NCBI GenBank assembly: GCA_963205525.1
Contig: CAUJJP010000073.1
Location: 1 to 22,163, forward strand
Direction: 5' to 3'
From: Pseudomonadota bacterium
GTDB lineage: Bacteria; Pseudomonadota; Gammaproteobacteria; Burkholderiales; Burkholderiaceae
Length of the DNA: 22,163 bases
A program made the position numbers and the translations under genes. The number at the start of each line of letters is the position of its first letter. The stretch's first letter is position 1. Positions 1 to 7,189 of the stretch are shown here, one piece after another. The notes beneath the pieces are model-generated. The model saw nothing but the letters and a program-made list of their open reading frames with translations. It had not been told where the DNA came from and did not search any database.

Positions 1-1012
1 CGGCACCGTTGCTGGAGGTGCCGTCGTTGACGGACTTGCTGTCGGTGTAGCGCAGCACCGAGCGGCGGAACCGGTGTTCCAGCGTCAACTGGTGCGCCTC
101 GCCGAACTGGCGCTTGTCGGCGTCGATCTCCACCCGGGTGCGCGCCGAGGGCGTCCAGAGCAGTCCGGCCCCGAAGTTGTCGTACTGGCGGCTTTGCACC
201 GCCGCGAGATCGGAGCGCTCGATGCCGCCGCGCACGCTGAGCTGCAGGTCGACGTCGGGGCGCACGATGACGCTGGCGATCGCGCGGTCGATGGTGGTCT
301 CGCGGCCGCCATCGAAATCGCTGACCTGGCGCGAGGCGTTCAGCGACCAGCCGACCACGCGCCCGGCAACGGCCGGCGACAGCGCAAGCTGGGCGCCGCG
401 GTGGCGCGAGCCGAGCTGCACGCCGCCGTCGCTGCGGCCGGCGTTCAGGCTCGCCTGCAGCGCCACCTCGCCGCCAAGCACGCCGCGCAGCACCGGCTGC
501 AGCGACAGCGTGCGCAGGTCCGACTGGTTGCGCTGGGTGAGGCTGCCGTCCACCGACTGCATGCCGAAGGCCGAGGTCGGCTGGCGGCTGATGCCGGCAT
601 TGGCGTTGAGCTCCAGGTGCTGCGGCAACAGTTCGACGCGGCCGTTGGCGGACAGGCGGTGCAGGAACTCGCTGGCCCGGCTGTCGCGCGCGTGCAGGAT
701 GCCGCTCAGGCCGTAGTCGAAGAAGCCCTGTACCCGCCCGGCGCGGCTGACCACGCGCAGCCCCGGGCCGGCGGTGGTGATGGACTCGCTGCGGCGCGGG
801 CTGCCGGCGGGCAAGCCGGCGCTGCGGTAGCTGTCGGTCAGGGTCTGGGTGACTGTCAGCGTGGGCGTCACCTCCAGCGACGGCGCGTTCGCCGCCTCCT
901 GCGCCTGCACCATGCCGGCCGAAGCCAGCGCAGCGGTCGCGGCTGCGACCGCGGCCTGGACCTGGCGACTAAGGCCTGCCGGCAGCACCGGTTCAGCCAG
1001 CGGCCTTGGCAT
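1..1012 (-). CDS. TIGR03016-type PEP-CTERM-system outer-membrane beta-barrel protein (3' end outside window)
   Basis: This open frame runs to the left window edge, so about 337 N-terminal residues are visible and the C-terminus is missing. Residues about 15-38 form an Ala-rich signal peptide that ends near VQAQEA. The mature part alternates polar and hydrophobic residues with many Arg, Gln and Asp, for example GLRVVSRAGRVQGFFDYGLS and DVDLQLSVRGGIERSD, as in outer-membrane beta-barrels. This matches the TIGR03016 proteins that follow the tyrosine autokinase in XrtA exopolysaccharide loci; the assignment is from memory of the family. The chosen ATG lies inside the end of the kinase gene (20-base overlap) with AGGA 11 bases upstream, suggesting translational coupling; a GTG at 988 is the alternative start. 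The likely role is passage or anchoring of the polysaccharide in the outer membrane. Confidence 0.82.
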   Translation of the reverse strand, partial: MPRPLAEPVLPAGLSRQVQAAVAAATAALASAGMVQAQEAANAPSLEVTPTLTVTQTLTDSYRSAGLPAGSPRRSESITTAGPGLRVVSRAGRVQGFFDYGLSGILHARDSRASEFLHRLSANGRVELLPQHLELNANAGISRQPTSAFGMQSVDGSLTQRNQSDLRTLSLQPVLRGVLGGEVALQASLNAGRSDGGVQLGSRHRGAQLALSPAVAGRVVGWSLNASRQVSDFDGGRETTIDRAIASVIVRPDVDLQLSVRGGIERSDLAAVQSRQYDNFGAGLLWTPSARTRVEIDADKRQFGEAHQLTLEHRFRRSVLRYTDSKSVNDGTSSNGA

Positions 1013-1937
1013 CGGCGGCTTCGTCCTGGCCATAGCCGTAACCGTAGCCATAGCCGTAGCCATAGCCCTTGCCGCCGTAGCTGCTGGCGCTGCTGCGCGC
1101 CTTGTTCAGCACCATCAGCTTGACCGGGCAGGCCTCGATGGCGGACAGAGCCTGCTGCACGTCGGCCTGCAGCGTGCGTCCGGCCTGCACGACGATCACG
1201 ATCTGCCCCATGTGGCTGGCGAGCACGCGCGACTCGGTGGTCAGCAGCAGCGGCGGCGAGTCGAAGATGATGATCCGGTCCGGGTAGCGGTTGGCCATGT
1301 CGTCCAGCAGGTCGCGCATGGCGTCGCTGGCCAGCAGCTCGGTGGCGCGCGGGTGCGGTGTCCCGCTGGGCAGCAGGGTGAGCTTGTCGACATTGGTGCG
1401 CAGCAGGCAGTCCGGCACCGAGGCCTTGCCCTCCAGCACGTCCAGCAGGCCGGGGCCGGACGGCAGGCCCAGCATGCGCAGCACCGAGGGGCGGGCGACG
1501 TCGGCGTCGACCAGCATCACCGTGTTGTCCAGCTCGGTGGCGATGCTCATCGCCAGGTTGACCGAGGTGTAGCTCTTGCCCTCGCCGGGCAGGGCGCTGG
1601 TCACCATGATCAGGTTGCCGTGCTTCAGCGGCGCCGCACCCTTGCCCATGGCGTTGCTGATGAGCGGCCGCTTGATGACGCGGAACTGGTCCGCCGTCGG
1701 CGTGCGCGGGCCGTGCGGGGTGACGATGCCGGCGCCGCCCAGGGCTTCCAGGTCGAGCTCGACCCGGCGCGACTGCGGCGCGGCTTCGGCGGGCGGCTCC
1801 GGTTCGGCCGGCGGCTGCGGCGCGGGCGCAAGCAAAGCCGCCTGTGCGGCGGCCGGCACCGCGGTCACGGGCACGTCAACGCCGGCCTGGCGCAACTGCT
1901 CCAGCCGCTGCGCGGCCTGTTCGATCAAGCTGCTCAT
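993..1937 (-). CDS. XrtA-associated tyrosine autokinase (EpsG-like BY-kinase)
   Basis: This 314-residue protein is a bacterial tyrosine kinase of the TIGR03018 type. The N-terminus MSSLIEQAAQRLEQLRQAG is characteristic of XrtA-linked members, followed by an Ala/Pro-rich linker (about 28-55). The catalytic P-loop core shows Walker A ALPGEGKS (115-122), Walker A' VMLVDAD (140-146) and Walker B IIIFDSPP (222-229). The C-terminal tail carries seven tyrosines (287, 292, 294, 296, 298, 300, 302), six of them in an uninterrupted Tyr-Gly run, the expected autophosphorylation cluster. The protein has no membrane segment and should act in the cytoplasm with the Wzz-type protein encoded just upstream (22-base gap). 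Phosphorylation cycles in such pairs control polysaccharide chain length and export. Confidence 0.93.
   Translation of the reverse strand: MSSLIEQAAQRLEQLRQAGVDVPVTAVPAAAQAALLAPAPQPPAEPEPPAEAAPQSRRVELDLEALGGAGIVTPHGPRTPTADQFRVIKRPLISNAMGKGAAPLKHGNLIMVTSALPGEGKSYTSVNLAMSIATELDNTVMLVDADVARPSVLRMLGLPSGPGLLDVLEGKASVPDCLLRTNVDKLTLLPSGTPHPRATELLASDAMRDLLDDMANRYPDRIIIFDSPPLLLTTESRVLASHMGQIVIVVQAGRTLQADVQQALSAIEACPVKLMVLNKARSSASSYGGKGYGYGYGYGYGYGQDEAADAKAAG
1029..1064 (-). repeat. Tyr-Gly coding hexamer tandem repeat in the kinase tail
   Basis: Six consecutive 6-base units, TAT or TAC followed by GGC or GGT, encode (Tyr-Gly)6 at residues 292-303 of the tyrosine autokinase. Units differ at third positions (TAT/TAC alternate, one GGT), so the repeat is imperfect at DNA level but perfect at protein level. 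Unit number could vary between strains by slippage; that is inference. Confidence 0.9.
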
Positions 1938-1959
1938 GCGTGCAATCCCGGGCGCGTGC

Positions 1960-3540
1960 TCATCGGCCCGCCATCACGGCCATCACGGCCAGGCCGGCGG
2001 CAAACAGCAGCACCAGGCTGCCGGAAGCGCCGAAGAAGCGCAGCCGGTCCATGCGCTCGCGCCGACGGTCGACGTCGGTCAGCACGATGGACACCACGCC
2101 CAGCAGCGGCAGGCCGGTTTTCTGGCGCAGTTCGCCCACGTCGTGGAAGGCGGGGCGCAGCTGGCTGCCGGCGAAGGCGGTGAACAGGCCGCCGGCCACC
2201 GCCGCCAGCAGCACCAGCGGCAGCAGCACGAGGCGGTTCGGCGACACCGGCTTGGGCGACACGCGGGGCGGGTCTATGAGCCGGAAGTCGGCCACGCCGG
2301 CGGCCGACTCGAGGTCGCCGGACATGGTGGCCGCCTGCCGGCGCGCCACCAGGTTGTCGTAGTTCTTCTTCGTGATCTCGTAGTCGCGGTTGAGCTGGGC
2401 GGCCTCGGCTTCCAGCTGCGGCGCGGTGCGCAGCGCGGTGCGGGCGGCCTCCAGGCGCCCCGCGTACTCGCTCACGCGCGCCTTCAGCGCCGCCACCTGC
2501 ACTTCGGACGCCGCCAGCATGCGCGACAACTCCTGCGCCGCCATGCTCTGGTTCTCGGGCAGGCCACCGCCCTTGGCGCGGGCCGCCGCCAGCTCCTTCT
2601 TCTTCGCTGCCACCTCGCGCTCGCGCTGCGCCTCCAGGTCGCGGATCAGTCGCTGGGTGGACTGCACGTCGGGGTGCTTGTCGGTGAAGCGCTGCAGCAG
2701 CCCGTCCAGGCCGCGCTTGAGGTCGGTGATGCGGGCGTCGAGTTCGGGCGTGGCCACCGCGACGTCGGCCTGCGCCAGCAGGTCCGGCAAGGCGTCCGGC
2801 TGCTTGCCGGACTGCTGGCCGGCGAGCTGCGCCTTGGCCGAATCACGCGCGTTCTCCGCCTCGCGCAGCTGCAGCCGCGCGTCCTCGAGCTGGCGGCTGA
2901 GCCCGGCCAGCCGGGTGGCGCTGTCGGTGCCGTCCGGTGTCTGCATCTCCAGGTTGCGCAGGCGGAACTCCTTCACCCGCGCCTCGGCCTCCTCGAGCTT
3001 GGCCTCGAAGTTGCGGATCTGCTCGTCGAGGAAGACGCGTGCGGAATCGGTGTCCTTGCGCGAGGCGCCGAGGCTGGACTCGACGAAGATTGACACCAGC
3101 GACTGGATCACGCGCTTGGCCTTGTCCTGGTCGCTGTCGTTGAAGCTCAGGGTGAACAGGTTGTCGCGGCTGGTGCTGGCGATGCGGATGTCCTTGGCCA
3201 GATCCTCGTAGAGCTTGTCCTGCTGGGTCTTGGTGCTGGCGCCCAGGTCCAGGTCGGCCATGCGCACCAGCTTCTCCAGATTGGGCCGGCTGATCAGGGT
3301 GCGGCTGAGCATGCCGATCTGCTGCTCGATGTTGGGCTGCACCGCCAGCCCCGCCATCAGCGGCTTGAGGATGGACTGGGTGTCGACGTAGATGCGCGCC
3401 GAGGCCTCGTACTGGTTGGGGATGCGGAACACCACCACCGTGGCGATGACGGCCACGATCCAGGCGACCAGCACCCCCGCCCAGCGGAAGCGCCACATGC
3501 CGCGGGCGATGCCGGTGATCTGGGCCAGGATCTCTTGCAT
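1960..3540 (-). CDS. XrtA-system polysaccharide chain-length determinant (Wzz/GNVR family, EpsF-like)
   Basis: This 526-residue inner-membrane protein is a polysaccharide co-polymerase of the TIGR03007 type. It has an N-terminal membrane helix (about 21-39), then the Wzz start PNQYEASARIYVDTQSILKP (41-60). A long periplasmic coiled-coil region rich in Glu/Arg/Ala follows (about 165-375), including the conserved DKHPDV (287-292). The GNVR-type segment AQLNRDYEITKKNYDNLVAR (381-400) leads to PPRVSPKPVSPNR, a second helix (about 436-456) and a third near the C-terminus (about 505-523). The extra C-terminal helix and cytoplasmic loop are typical of the PEP-CTERM subfamily. It lies between the export lipoprotein gene (40-base gap) and the kinase gene (22-base gap), consistent with one transcript. 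It should pair with the kinase and set chain length. The ATG lacks a strong ribosome binding site, so coupling to the upstream gene is likely. Confidence 0.94.
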   Translation of the reverse strand: MQEILAQITGIARGMWRFRWAGVLVAWIVAVIATVVVFRIPNQYEASARIYVDTQSILKPLMAGLAVQPNIEQQIGMLSRTLISRPNLEKLVRMADLDLGASTKTQQDKLYEDLAKDIRIASTSRDNLFTLSFNDSDQDKAKRVIQSLVSIFVESSLGASRKDTDSARVFLDEQIRNFEAKLEEAEARVKEFRLRNLEMQTPDGTDSATRLAGLSRQLEDARLQLREAENARDSAKAQLAGQQSGKQPDALPDLLAQADVAVATPELDARITDLKRGLDGLLQRFTDKHPDVQSTQRLIRDLEAQREREVAAKKKELAAARAKGGGLPENQSMAAQELSRMLAASEVQVAALKARVSEYAGRLEAARTALRTAPQLEAEAAQLNRDYEITKKNYDNLVARRQAATMSGDLESAAGVADFRLIDPPRVSPKPVSPNRLVLLPLVLLAAVAGGLFTAFAGSQLRPAFHDVGELRQKTGLPLLGVVSIVLTDVDRRRERMDRLRFFGASGSLVLLFAAGLAVMAVMAGR

Positions 3541-3580
3541 GGGAGGGCGGTGTCCTTTGCGCGCTGCGACGGGCCGCTGG

Positions 3581-4216
3581 TCAGAAGAAGCTCTGCGGGA
3601 TGATCAGGATGTCGCCCGGACGCATCTCGACATTGGCCGAAACGTCGCCGCGCTTGATCAAGTCCTTCAGGCGCACCGCATACTGCTTGCCGCTGTCGCT
3701 GCCGCGCAGGATGCTGGCGGCGTTGCCGTCGGCAAAATCCGTCAGCCCGCCGACCGCGATCATCACGTCCAGCAGCGTCATCTTCTGCTTGTAGGGCAGG
3801 AACTGCGGCCGCGCCGCCTCGCCGACGACGCGGATCTGCTCGCTGTAGGGGCCGACGAAGGAGGTGACCACCACCGTCACAATGGGGTCGCGGACGTACT
3901 TGCCCAGGGTGGCCTCCACCTCGCGCGCGATCTGCACCGAGGTCTTGCCCTGCACCATCATCTCGTCGACCAGCGGGGCCGAGATCTTGCCGTCCGGGCG
4001 CACCGGCACCGACATCGACAGCTCGGGGTTGCGCCAGACGATGATGTTGAGGCTGTCGCCCGCGCCGACGATGTAGCTGTAGTCGCTGCCGCCGGCCGAG
4101 GCAGGGGCGGCGGGAAGCGTGGGCTGCAGGCCGGCACAGCCGGCGAGCACCGCTGCTGCACCCACCGCTGCCATCCAACGCGGCAGGCAAGCCATCAAGA
4201 ACCGTGGCATCTTCAT
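3581..4216 (-). CDS. XrtA/PEP-CTERM-system polysaccharide export lipoprotein (Wza-like, EpsE-like)
   Basis: This 211-residue outer-membrane lipoprotein has a signal peptide with lipobox LAGC (Cys27). The polysaccharide-export domain follows: YIVGAGDSLNIIVWRNPELS (about 48-67), VPVRPDGKISAPLVDEM and a DPIVTVVV strand. An SLBB-like segment comes next (IRVVGEAARPQFLPYKQKMT, then LLDVMIAVGGLTDFADGN), and the protein ends RPGDILIIPQSFF. Length and order fit TIGR03027. The start is the ATG preceded by GGAG nine bases upstream; an in-frame extension further upstream has no support. It is the first gene of the EPS export operon here. It should form the outer-membrane end of the Wza-type channel. Confidence 0.94.
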   Translation of the reverse strand: MKMPRFLMACLPRWMAAVGAAAVLAGCAGLQPTLPAAPASAGGSDYSYIVGAGDSLNIIVWRNPELSMSVPVRPDGKISAPLVDEMMVQGKTSVQIAREVEATLGKYVRDPIVTVVVTSFVGPYSEQIRVVGEAARPQFLPYKQKMTLLDVMIAVGGLTDFADGNAASILRGSDSGKQYAVRLKDLIKRGDVSANVEMRPGDILIIPQSFF

Positions 4217-4428
4217 CTGGAATGTCTCCGTCAACGGCCGACCAAGGCCTTTGCGACCGGGTTTCGAATGATGGCACAGGGCATGCAGCGCATCACCCAT
4301 GGCCCACCCCCATGATTCCCGGCCCGGCGTGACATTGCCACGTTCACCGATGGTGATACGCCACGGACCGCCAAGGCTGCCACCGGCACCCGGTGCGGCG
4401 TGATGGCGCCCCGCCTGCGCCGGGCGCA
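4217..4428. promoter_or_regulatory. Leader region of the EPS export operon
   Basis: This 212-base gap between thiF and the export lipoprotein gene should hold the promoter of the minus-strand EPS operon. I see no convincing sigma-70 elements. It contains a 13-base inverted repeat TCACC-GAT-GGTGA (4344-4356), a candidate operator, and a further ATCACC at 4292-4297. A 6-bp-stem hairpin CACCGG-CAC-CCGGTG (4381-4395) lies 34-48 bases past the thiF stop and could help end that transcript, though it has no T-run. Confidence 0.35.
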
Positions 4429-5286
4429 TCAACGCAGGCGCAACTGCGGCCGTATCAACGCCAGCAGGATCTTCTGCAGCGGATTGGCGTTGCCGCCCGG
4501 GCGCCAGGTGAAGGACAGGCGCTGGCGGTAGGCGTCGAACTGCATCGCCCAGGGCGCGGCGCGCAGCGGCCCGCGCCCGAGCAGGATCTTCAGCACCGCG
4601 CTGCCGGTGACGCCGGCGCACAGTTCGCAGGCCATGATGGTGGACGGACCCTTGCGGGCGGCGAAATCCACCGCTTCCGGCGCGACCAGGTAGTTGCGCT
4701 GCAGCATGGCGGGCGACAGGCCGGCGATGAAGCGCGCGTACTGCTCGGTCTGGTCGCAGCCCTCGAGCCGGAAATAGCGCTCGAAGCTCATGCCGCCGGG
4801 CCTGAAGTACAGCAGCGAGACCCCCATGCCCAGCGGCGCCGCCGTCACGGCCGGGATGCCGCGCGCGTGGCAGGCGGCAAACAGCATGCGCCGTGCATCG
4901 GCAGCAAAGAAGTCGATGCCGTCCACGTAGACGTCCACGCCGTCGAGAAAGGCGTCCAGGTTGGCCGGCGTCACGCCTTCGCCGAAGGCGCGGACCTCGG
5001 CCTGCGGATTGATGTCCAGCGCCATGCGCTGCACCACCTCGGCCTTGGGCTGGCCGACGGTGGACACGAAGGCGCCCGCCTGGCGGTTGAAGTTGTGGAC
5101 CTCGAAGCGGTCGAAATCGGCGACGTGGAATCGCCCTATGCCCAGCCGCGCCAGCGTCAGCACGTGCGCGCCGCCCACCCCGCCCAGCCCGGCGACCGCC
5201 ACCCGCGCCTGGCCCAGGAGCGCCTGTTCGGCGGCCGTGACCCAGCCAATGTTGCGCGAGAAGGCCGCGTCACGGTCGAAGCTCAT
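4429..5286 (-). CDS. ThiF/E1-like adenylyltransferase (stand-alone)
   Basis: This 285-residue Rossmann-fold protein belongs to the ThiF/MoeB/E1 superfamily. An Arg finger-like SRNIGW (10-15) precedes the ATP-binding GLGGVGG (33-39). Next come ADFDRFEVHNFNRQ (56-69), with the Asp, Asn and Arg used in adenylation, then Lys81 and VDGIDFF (122-128). A late ACELCAG (219-225) has one CxxC, but I see no second pair for the usual structural zinc. The sequence resembles the ThiF domain found fused or adjacent to nitroreductases in mycobacteria and others (recognised from memory). It starts 12 bases after the methyltransferase stop, so the two genes are probably cotranscribed. No ubiquitin-like or ThiS/MoaD partner is encoded nearby, so the substrate is unknown. 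TcdA-type tRNA modification is less likely, given the different C-terminal half. Confidence 0.88.
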   Translation of the reverse strand: MSFDRDAAFSRNIGWVTAAEQALLGQARVAVAGLGGVGGAHVLTLARLGIGRFHVADFDRFEVHNFNRQAGAFVSTVGQPKAEVVQRMALDINPQAEVRAFGEGVTPANLDAFLDGVDVYVDGIDFFAADARRMLFAACHARGIPAVTAAPLGMGVSLLYFRPGGMSFERYFRLEGCDQTEQYARFIAGLSPAMLQRNYLVAPEAVDFAARKGPSTIMACELCAGVTGSAVLKILLGRGPLRAAPWAMQFDAYRQRLSFTWRPGGNANPLQKILLALIRPQLRLR

Positions 5287-5298
5287 GCCGGGCGCCGA

Positions 5299-5964
5299 TC
5301 AGCGGGGTTTGCGTGCCAGCACGTCGTAGCAGTTGCCGCCCACGCGTTCGCGCACGATCTCGAAGCCGGCGCCCACGATGCGGCGACGGATGTCATCGCG
5401 CTCGTAGGTGGTGTAGAGGATGCCCTTGTTCACCCCCCAGCGGTTGATGGCGGTGGCGATCTGGCGGAAGGGCCAGACCCCGCGCGGGTTCAGCAGCACG
5501 TTGGCGGCCAGGGTGCCGCCCGGCTTGAGGACACGGAACATGCCGCGCAGGCCGCCATCCACGTCGGGCAGGCAGTGGATGGCGTTGGCGATGTTGCAGG
5601 TGTCGAAGCTGTCGTCTTCCAGCGGCATCTCGGCCGCGTCGGCGTGCAGGAAGCGCAGGCCGGGCTGGCCGCGAAAGCGGTGGATGGCGCCCGCCAGCAT
5701 GGACTCGGCATAGTCCACGCCGACGATCTCCACCGCTGGCAGCTTTTTCCAGCGCCGCCACTTCAGGAACAGCTCCAGCAGGGTACCGGTGCCGCAGGCC
5801 AGTTCCAGGTGCCGGGGGCCGAAGTTGGGGCCGAAGAAGGCCAGCTGGGCCGGCAGCGTGCTGTTGTAGGCGAAGGTGAGGATGAAGAAGCCGCGGACGT
5901 CGTACCACCAGGGTTCCGACTTGTAGGCCGCTGCAATCTCCTCGCGGGTCTTGGTCCGTGGCAA
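5299..5964 (-). CDS. Class I SAM-dependent methyltransferase
   Basis: About 221 residues if the TTG at 5964 is the start. That codon is preceded by GAGGG five bases upstream and gives MPRTKTREEIAAAYKSEPWW. The only in-frame ATG further upstream lies inside the hairpin that ends the PEP-CTERM gene, so I reject it. Motif I is HLELACGTGTLLE, motif II is VEIVGVDYAESM, and a post-I region LRFLHADAAEMPLEDDSFD leads to motif IV-like NIANAIHCLPD and RVLKPGGTLAANVLL. This is a typical small-molecule or lipid-type methyltransferase layout. The N-terminal WWYDVRGFFILTFAYNSTLP is aromatic and hydrophobic and may touch the membrane or a lipid substrate (inference). The stop lies 12 bases before the ThiF start. 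The substrate is not identifiable. Confidence 0.85.
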   Translation of the reverse strand: MPRTKTREEIAAAYKSEPWWYDVRGFFILTFAYNSTLPAQLAFFGPNFGPRHLELACGTGTLLELFLKWRRWKKLPAVEIVGVDYAESMLAGAIHRFRGQPGLRFLHADAAEMPLEDDSFDTCNIANAIHCLPDVDGGLRGMFRVLKPGGTLAANVLLNPRGVWPFRQIATAINRWGVNKGILYTTYERDDIRRRIVGAGFEIVRERVGGNCYDVLARKPR

Positions 5965-6061
5965 GTTCGCCCTCGCTGTCGATCGGTGGCCGCCTGAAGA
6001 CGGACGGCGGCTGCGGCCCGATTCTGCGTCATTGTGGGAGACGCGGGACCCGGGATGACGA

Positions 6062-6085
6062 ATGGGGCGCCCGAAGGCGCCCCAT
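6062..6085 (-). terminator. Hairpin with UUCG tetraloop after the PEP-CTERM gene
   Basis: Read on the minus strand, ATGGGGCGCC and GGCGCCCCAT form a perfect 10-bp stem closed by TTCG, an exceptionally stable RNA loop. It begins 48 bases after the PEP-CTERM stop codon. The following bases (TCGTCAT) hold only a few Ts, so this is a GC-rich terminator or an mRNA 3'-end stabiliser. It isolates the highly regulated PEP-CTERM gene from the methyltransferase-thiF pair. Confidence 0.75.
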
Positions 6086-6132
6086 CTCAAGAGTCAAGCA
6101 CACGCCCGGCAGATGCCAGGCGGGTGTCTCGA

Positions 6133-6966
6133 TCAGGCCTTGCGGCGGCGCACAGCGCCCAGACCCAGCAGCGCCAGACCGGTGAGCGCCAGCGAACCCG
6201 GCTCGGGGATCCTGAAATCGGCACTCAGGTCGCCACGGATGCTGTACAGGCCGGGTCCCACGTTCTCGACGGTACCGTCGTTGATGTCGCCGTCGCTGTA
6301 GACGCGCATGTAGAAGGGCCGCGGGGCGATGAAGAAGTCCTCGCCGGCCGCCGTCAGCACGAAATCCTTGAACATCACGGCAAAGCCGTCGGTGCCGGCG
6401 CTGGCGCTCGTGGAGCCGGAGCCGAATTCCAGCGTCGTGGTGCTGGCGAGCAGGGTGTCGCCCGCGCCGGCGCCGGTGTAGGCCAGCGTCGTGTCGTCGA
6501 TGTTGCCCAGCGCAAGGCCGGCATCCATGTTCGCGTCCATGTAGACGCTCAGCGTGGCGCCGGTCGCGACGAAGCTGTTGGGGCCGGTCACGAGGCCGGT
6601 CGCGGTGACGACCGCGTACAGGTTGTAGTCGTTGTCCAGGCCGGTCTGGCTGATGCCGCTACCGTTCATGCCGACGAAGGAGTTCCAGTCGGCGACGATG
6701 GTGGCGCCAAAGTGCAGCGCGGGGCCGACCATGAAGGCCTGGAACTTCTCGACGTAGGAGCCGTTGAGGTTCGCGACCTCGAAGCCATCTTGACCGGTCT
6801 GGGCGCCCGCACCGGCGCACGCGACCTGGTTGCCGGTGATCGCATCGGTGGGGTCATAGCCCGTCGTGTCGACGCAGAACGGCAGGTTGGCGGCAAGCGC
6901 CTGGCTGGCGCCAAAAAGCATGGGCACCGCCAAGGCGATGGCCTTGAGGGATTTCTTGAGGGACAT
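6133..6966 (-). CDS. pepA: Secreted PEP-CTERM protein, resembling flocculation-associated PepA
   Basis: This 277-residue exported protein has a Sec signal peptide at 1-25 (KKSLKAIALAVPMLFGASQA, then LA before ANLPF). Its C-terminal sorting signal comprises PEP (254-256), a hydrophobic helix (about 258-272) and RRRK (273-276). Exosortase cleaves at or near PEP after export. The body is Gly/Ala/Thr/Asp-rich and low in Lys and Arg, with a possible Cys31-Cys50 disulfide. Segments such as NLYAVVTATG, FVATGATLSVYMDANMD, LLASTTTLEFG and FFIAPRPFYMRVYSDGD resemble the PepA family needed for floc formation in Zoogloea (from memory, not searched); this pepA is unrelated to the aminopeptidase gene of the same name. 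The ATG has AAAGGAG seven bases upstream. An exact sigma-54 promoter precedes it, so PrsR control is expected. Confidence 0.9.
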   Translation of the reverse strand: MSLKKSLKAIALAVPMLFGASQALAANLPFCVDTTGYDPTDAITGNQVACAGAGAQTGQDGFEVANLNGSYVEKFQAFMVGPALHFGATIVADWNSFVGMNGSGISQTGLDNDYNLYAVVTATGLVTGPNSFVATGATLSVYMDANMDAGLALGNIDDTTLAYTGAGAGDTLLASTTTLEFGSGSTSASAGTDGFAVMFKDFVLTAAGEDFFIAPRPFYMRVYSDGDINDGTVENVGPGLYSIRGDLSADFRIPEPGSLALTGLALLGLGAVRRRKA

Positions 6967-7014
6967 GTTGGCGCTCCTTTGGAACGGGACGGTTGAATCA
7001 GGCACAAGCACAGT

Positions 7015-7030
7015 AGCAAAGCCTGTGCCA
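7015..7030 (-). promoter_or_regulatory. Sigma-54 (RpoN) promoter of the PEP-CTERM gene
   Basis: On the minus strand the sequence TGGCAC-AGGCT-TTGCT matches the RpoN -24/-12 consensus TGGCAC-N5-TTGCW at every defined position, with GG and GC separated by exactly 10 bases. Transcription would start near 7004, giving a leader of about 38 bases before the ATG at 6966. The gene for a sigma-54-dependent activator (PrsR) lies 10 kb away in the same window. A GGCACA/TGTGCC inverted repeat (7001-7006 and 7024-7029) overlaps the promoter. Confidence 0.88.
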
Positions 7031-7086
7031 GATCAAAACACCCGCCCAAATCAACAACCTGGAAGCAACCCCGTGGTGGTCGCGGA

Positions 7087-7103
7087 AGATCTGTAAGGGA
7101 TCT
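7087..7103. promoter_or_regulatory. Candidate upstream activator site (inverted repeat)
   Basis: AGATC-TGTAAGG-GATCT is a short inverted repeat centred about 67 bases upstream of the -24 element of the sigma-54 promoter, a plausible distance for an enhancer-binding protein such as PrsR. The arms are only 5 bp and no second copy was found elsewhere in the window, so this is a weak call. Confidence 0.25.
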
Positions 7104-7189
7104 CGACGGTCCTGGCCGCAACCGCCCGTTCTGCCTGTCGCCGCACCTGACCACGCGCCAGCCGGTGCCGGTGCCACTGCCTGCAGTGC

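Noticed and set aside
4272..4287. Plus-strand TGGCAC-N5-ATGCA, a one-mismatch sigma-54 promoter match in the EPS operon leader
   Set aside because: It points away from the EPS genes, antisense into thiF. One-mismatch matches are expected about once per window, and another lies inside prsR. Not reported as a promoter.
5965..6090. Upstream in-frame ATG that would extend the first methyltransferase by 42 residues
   Set aside because: It lies within the terminator hairpin of the PEP-CTERM gene, and the added residues look non-coding. The TTG at 5964 has a good ribosome binding site.
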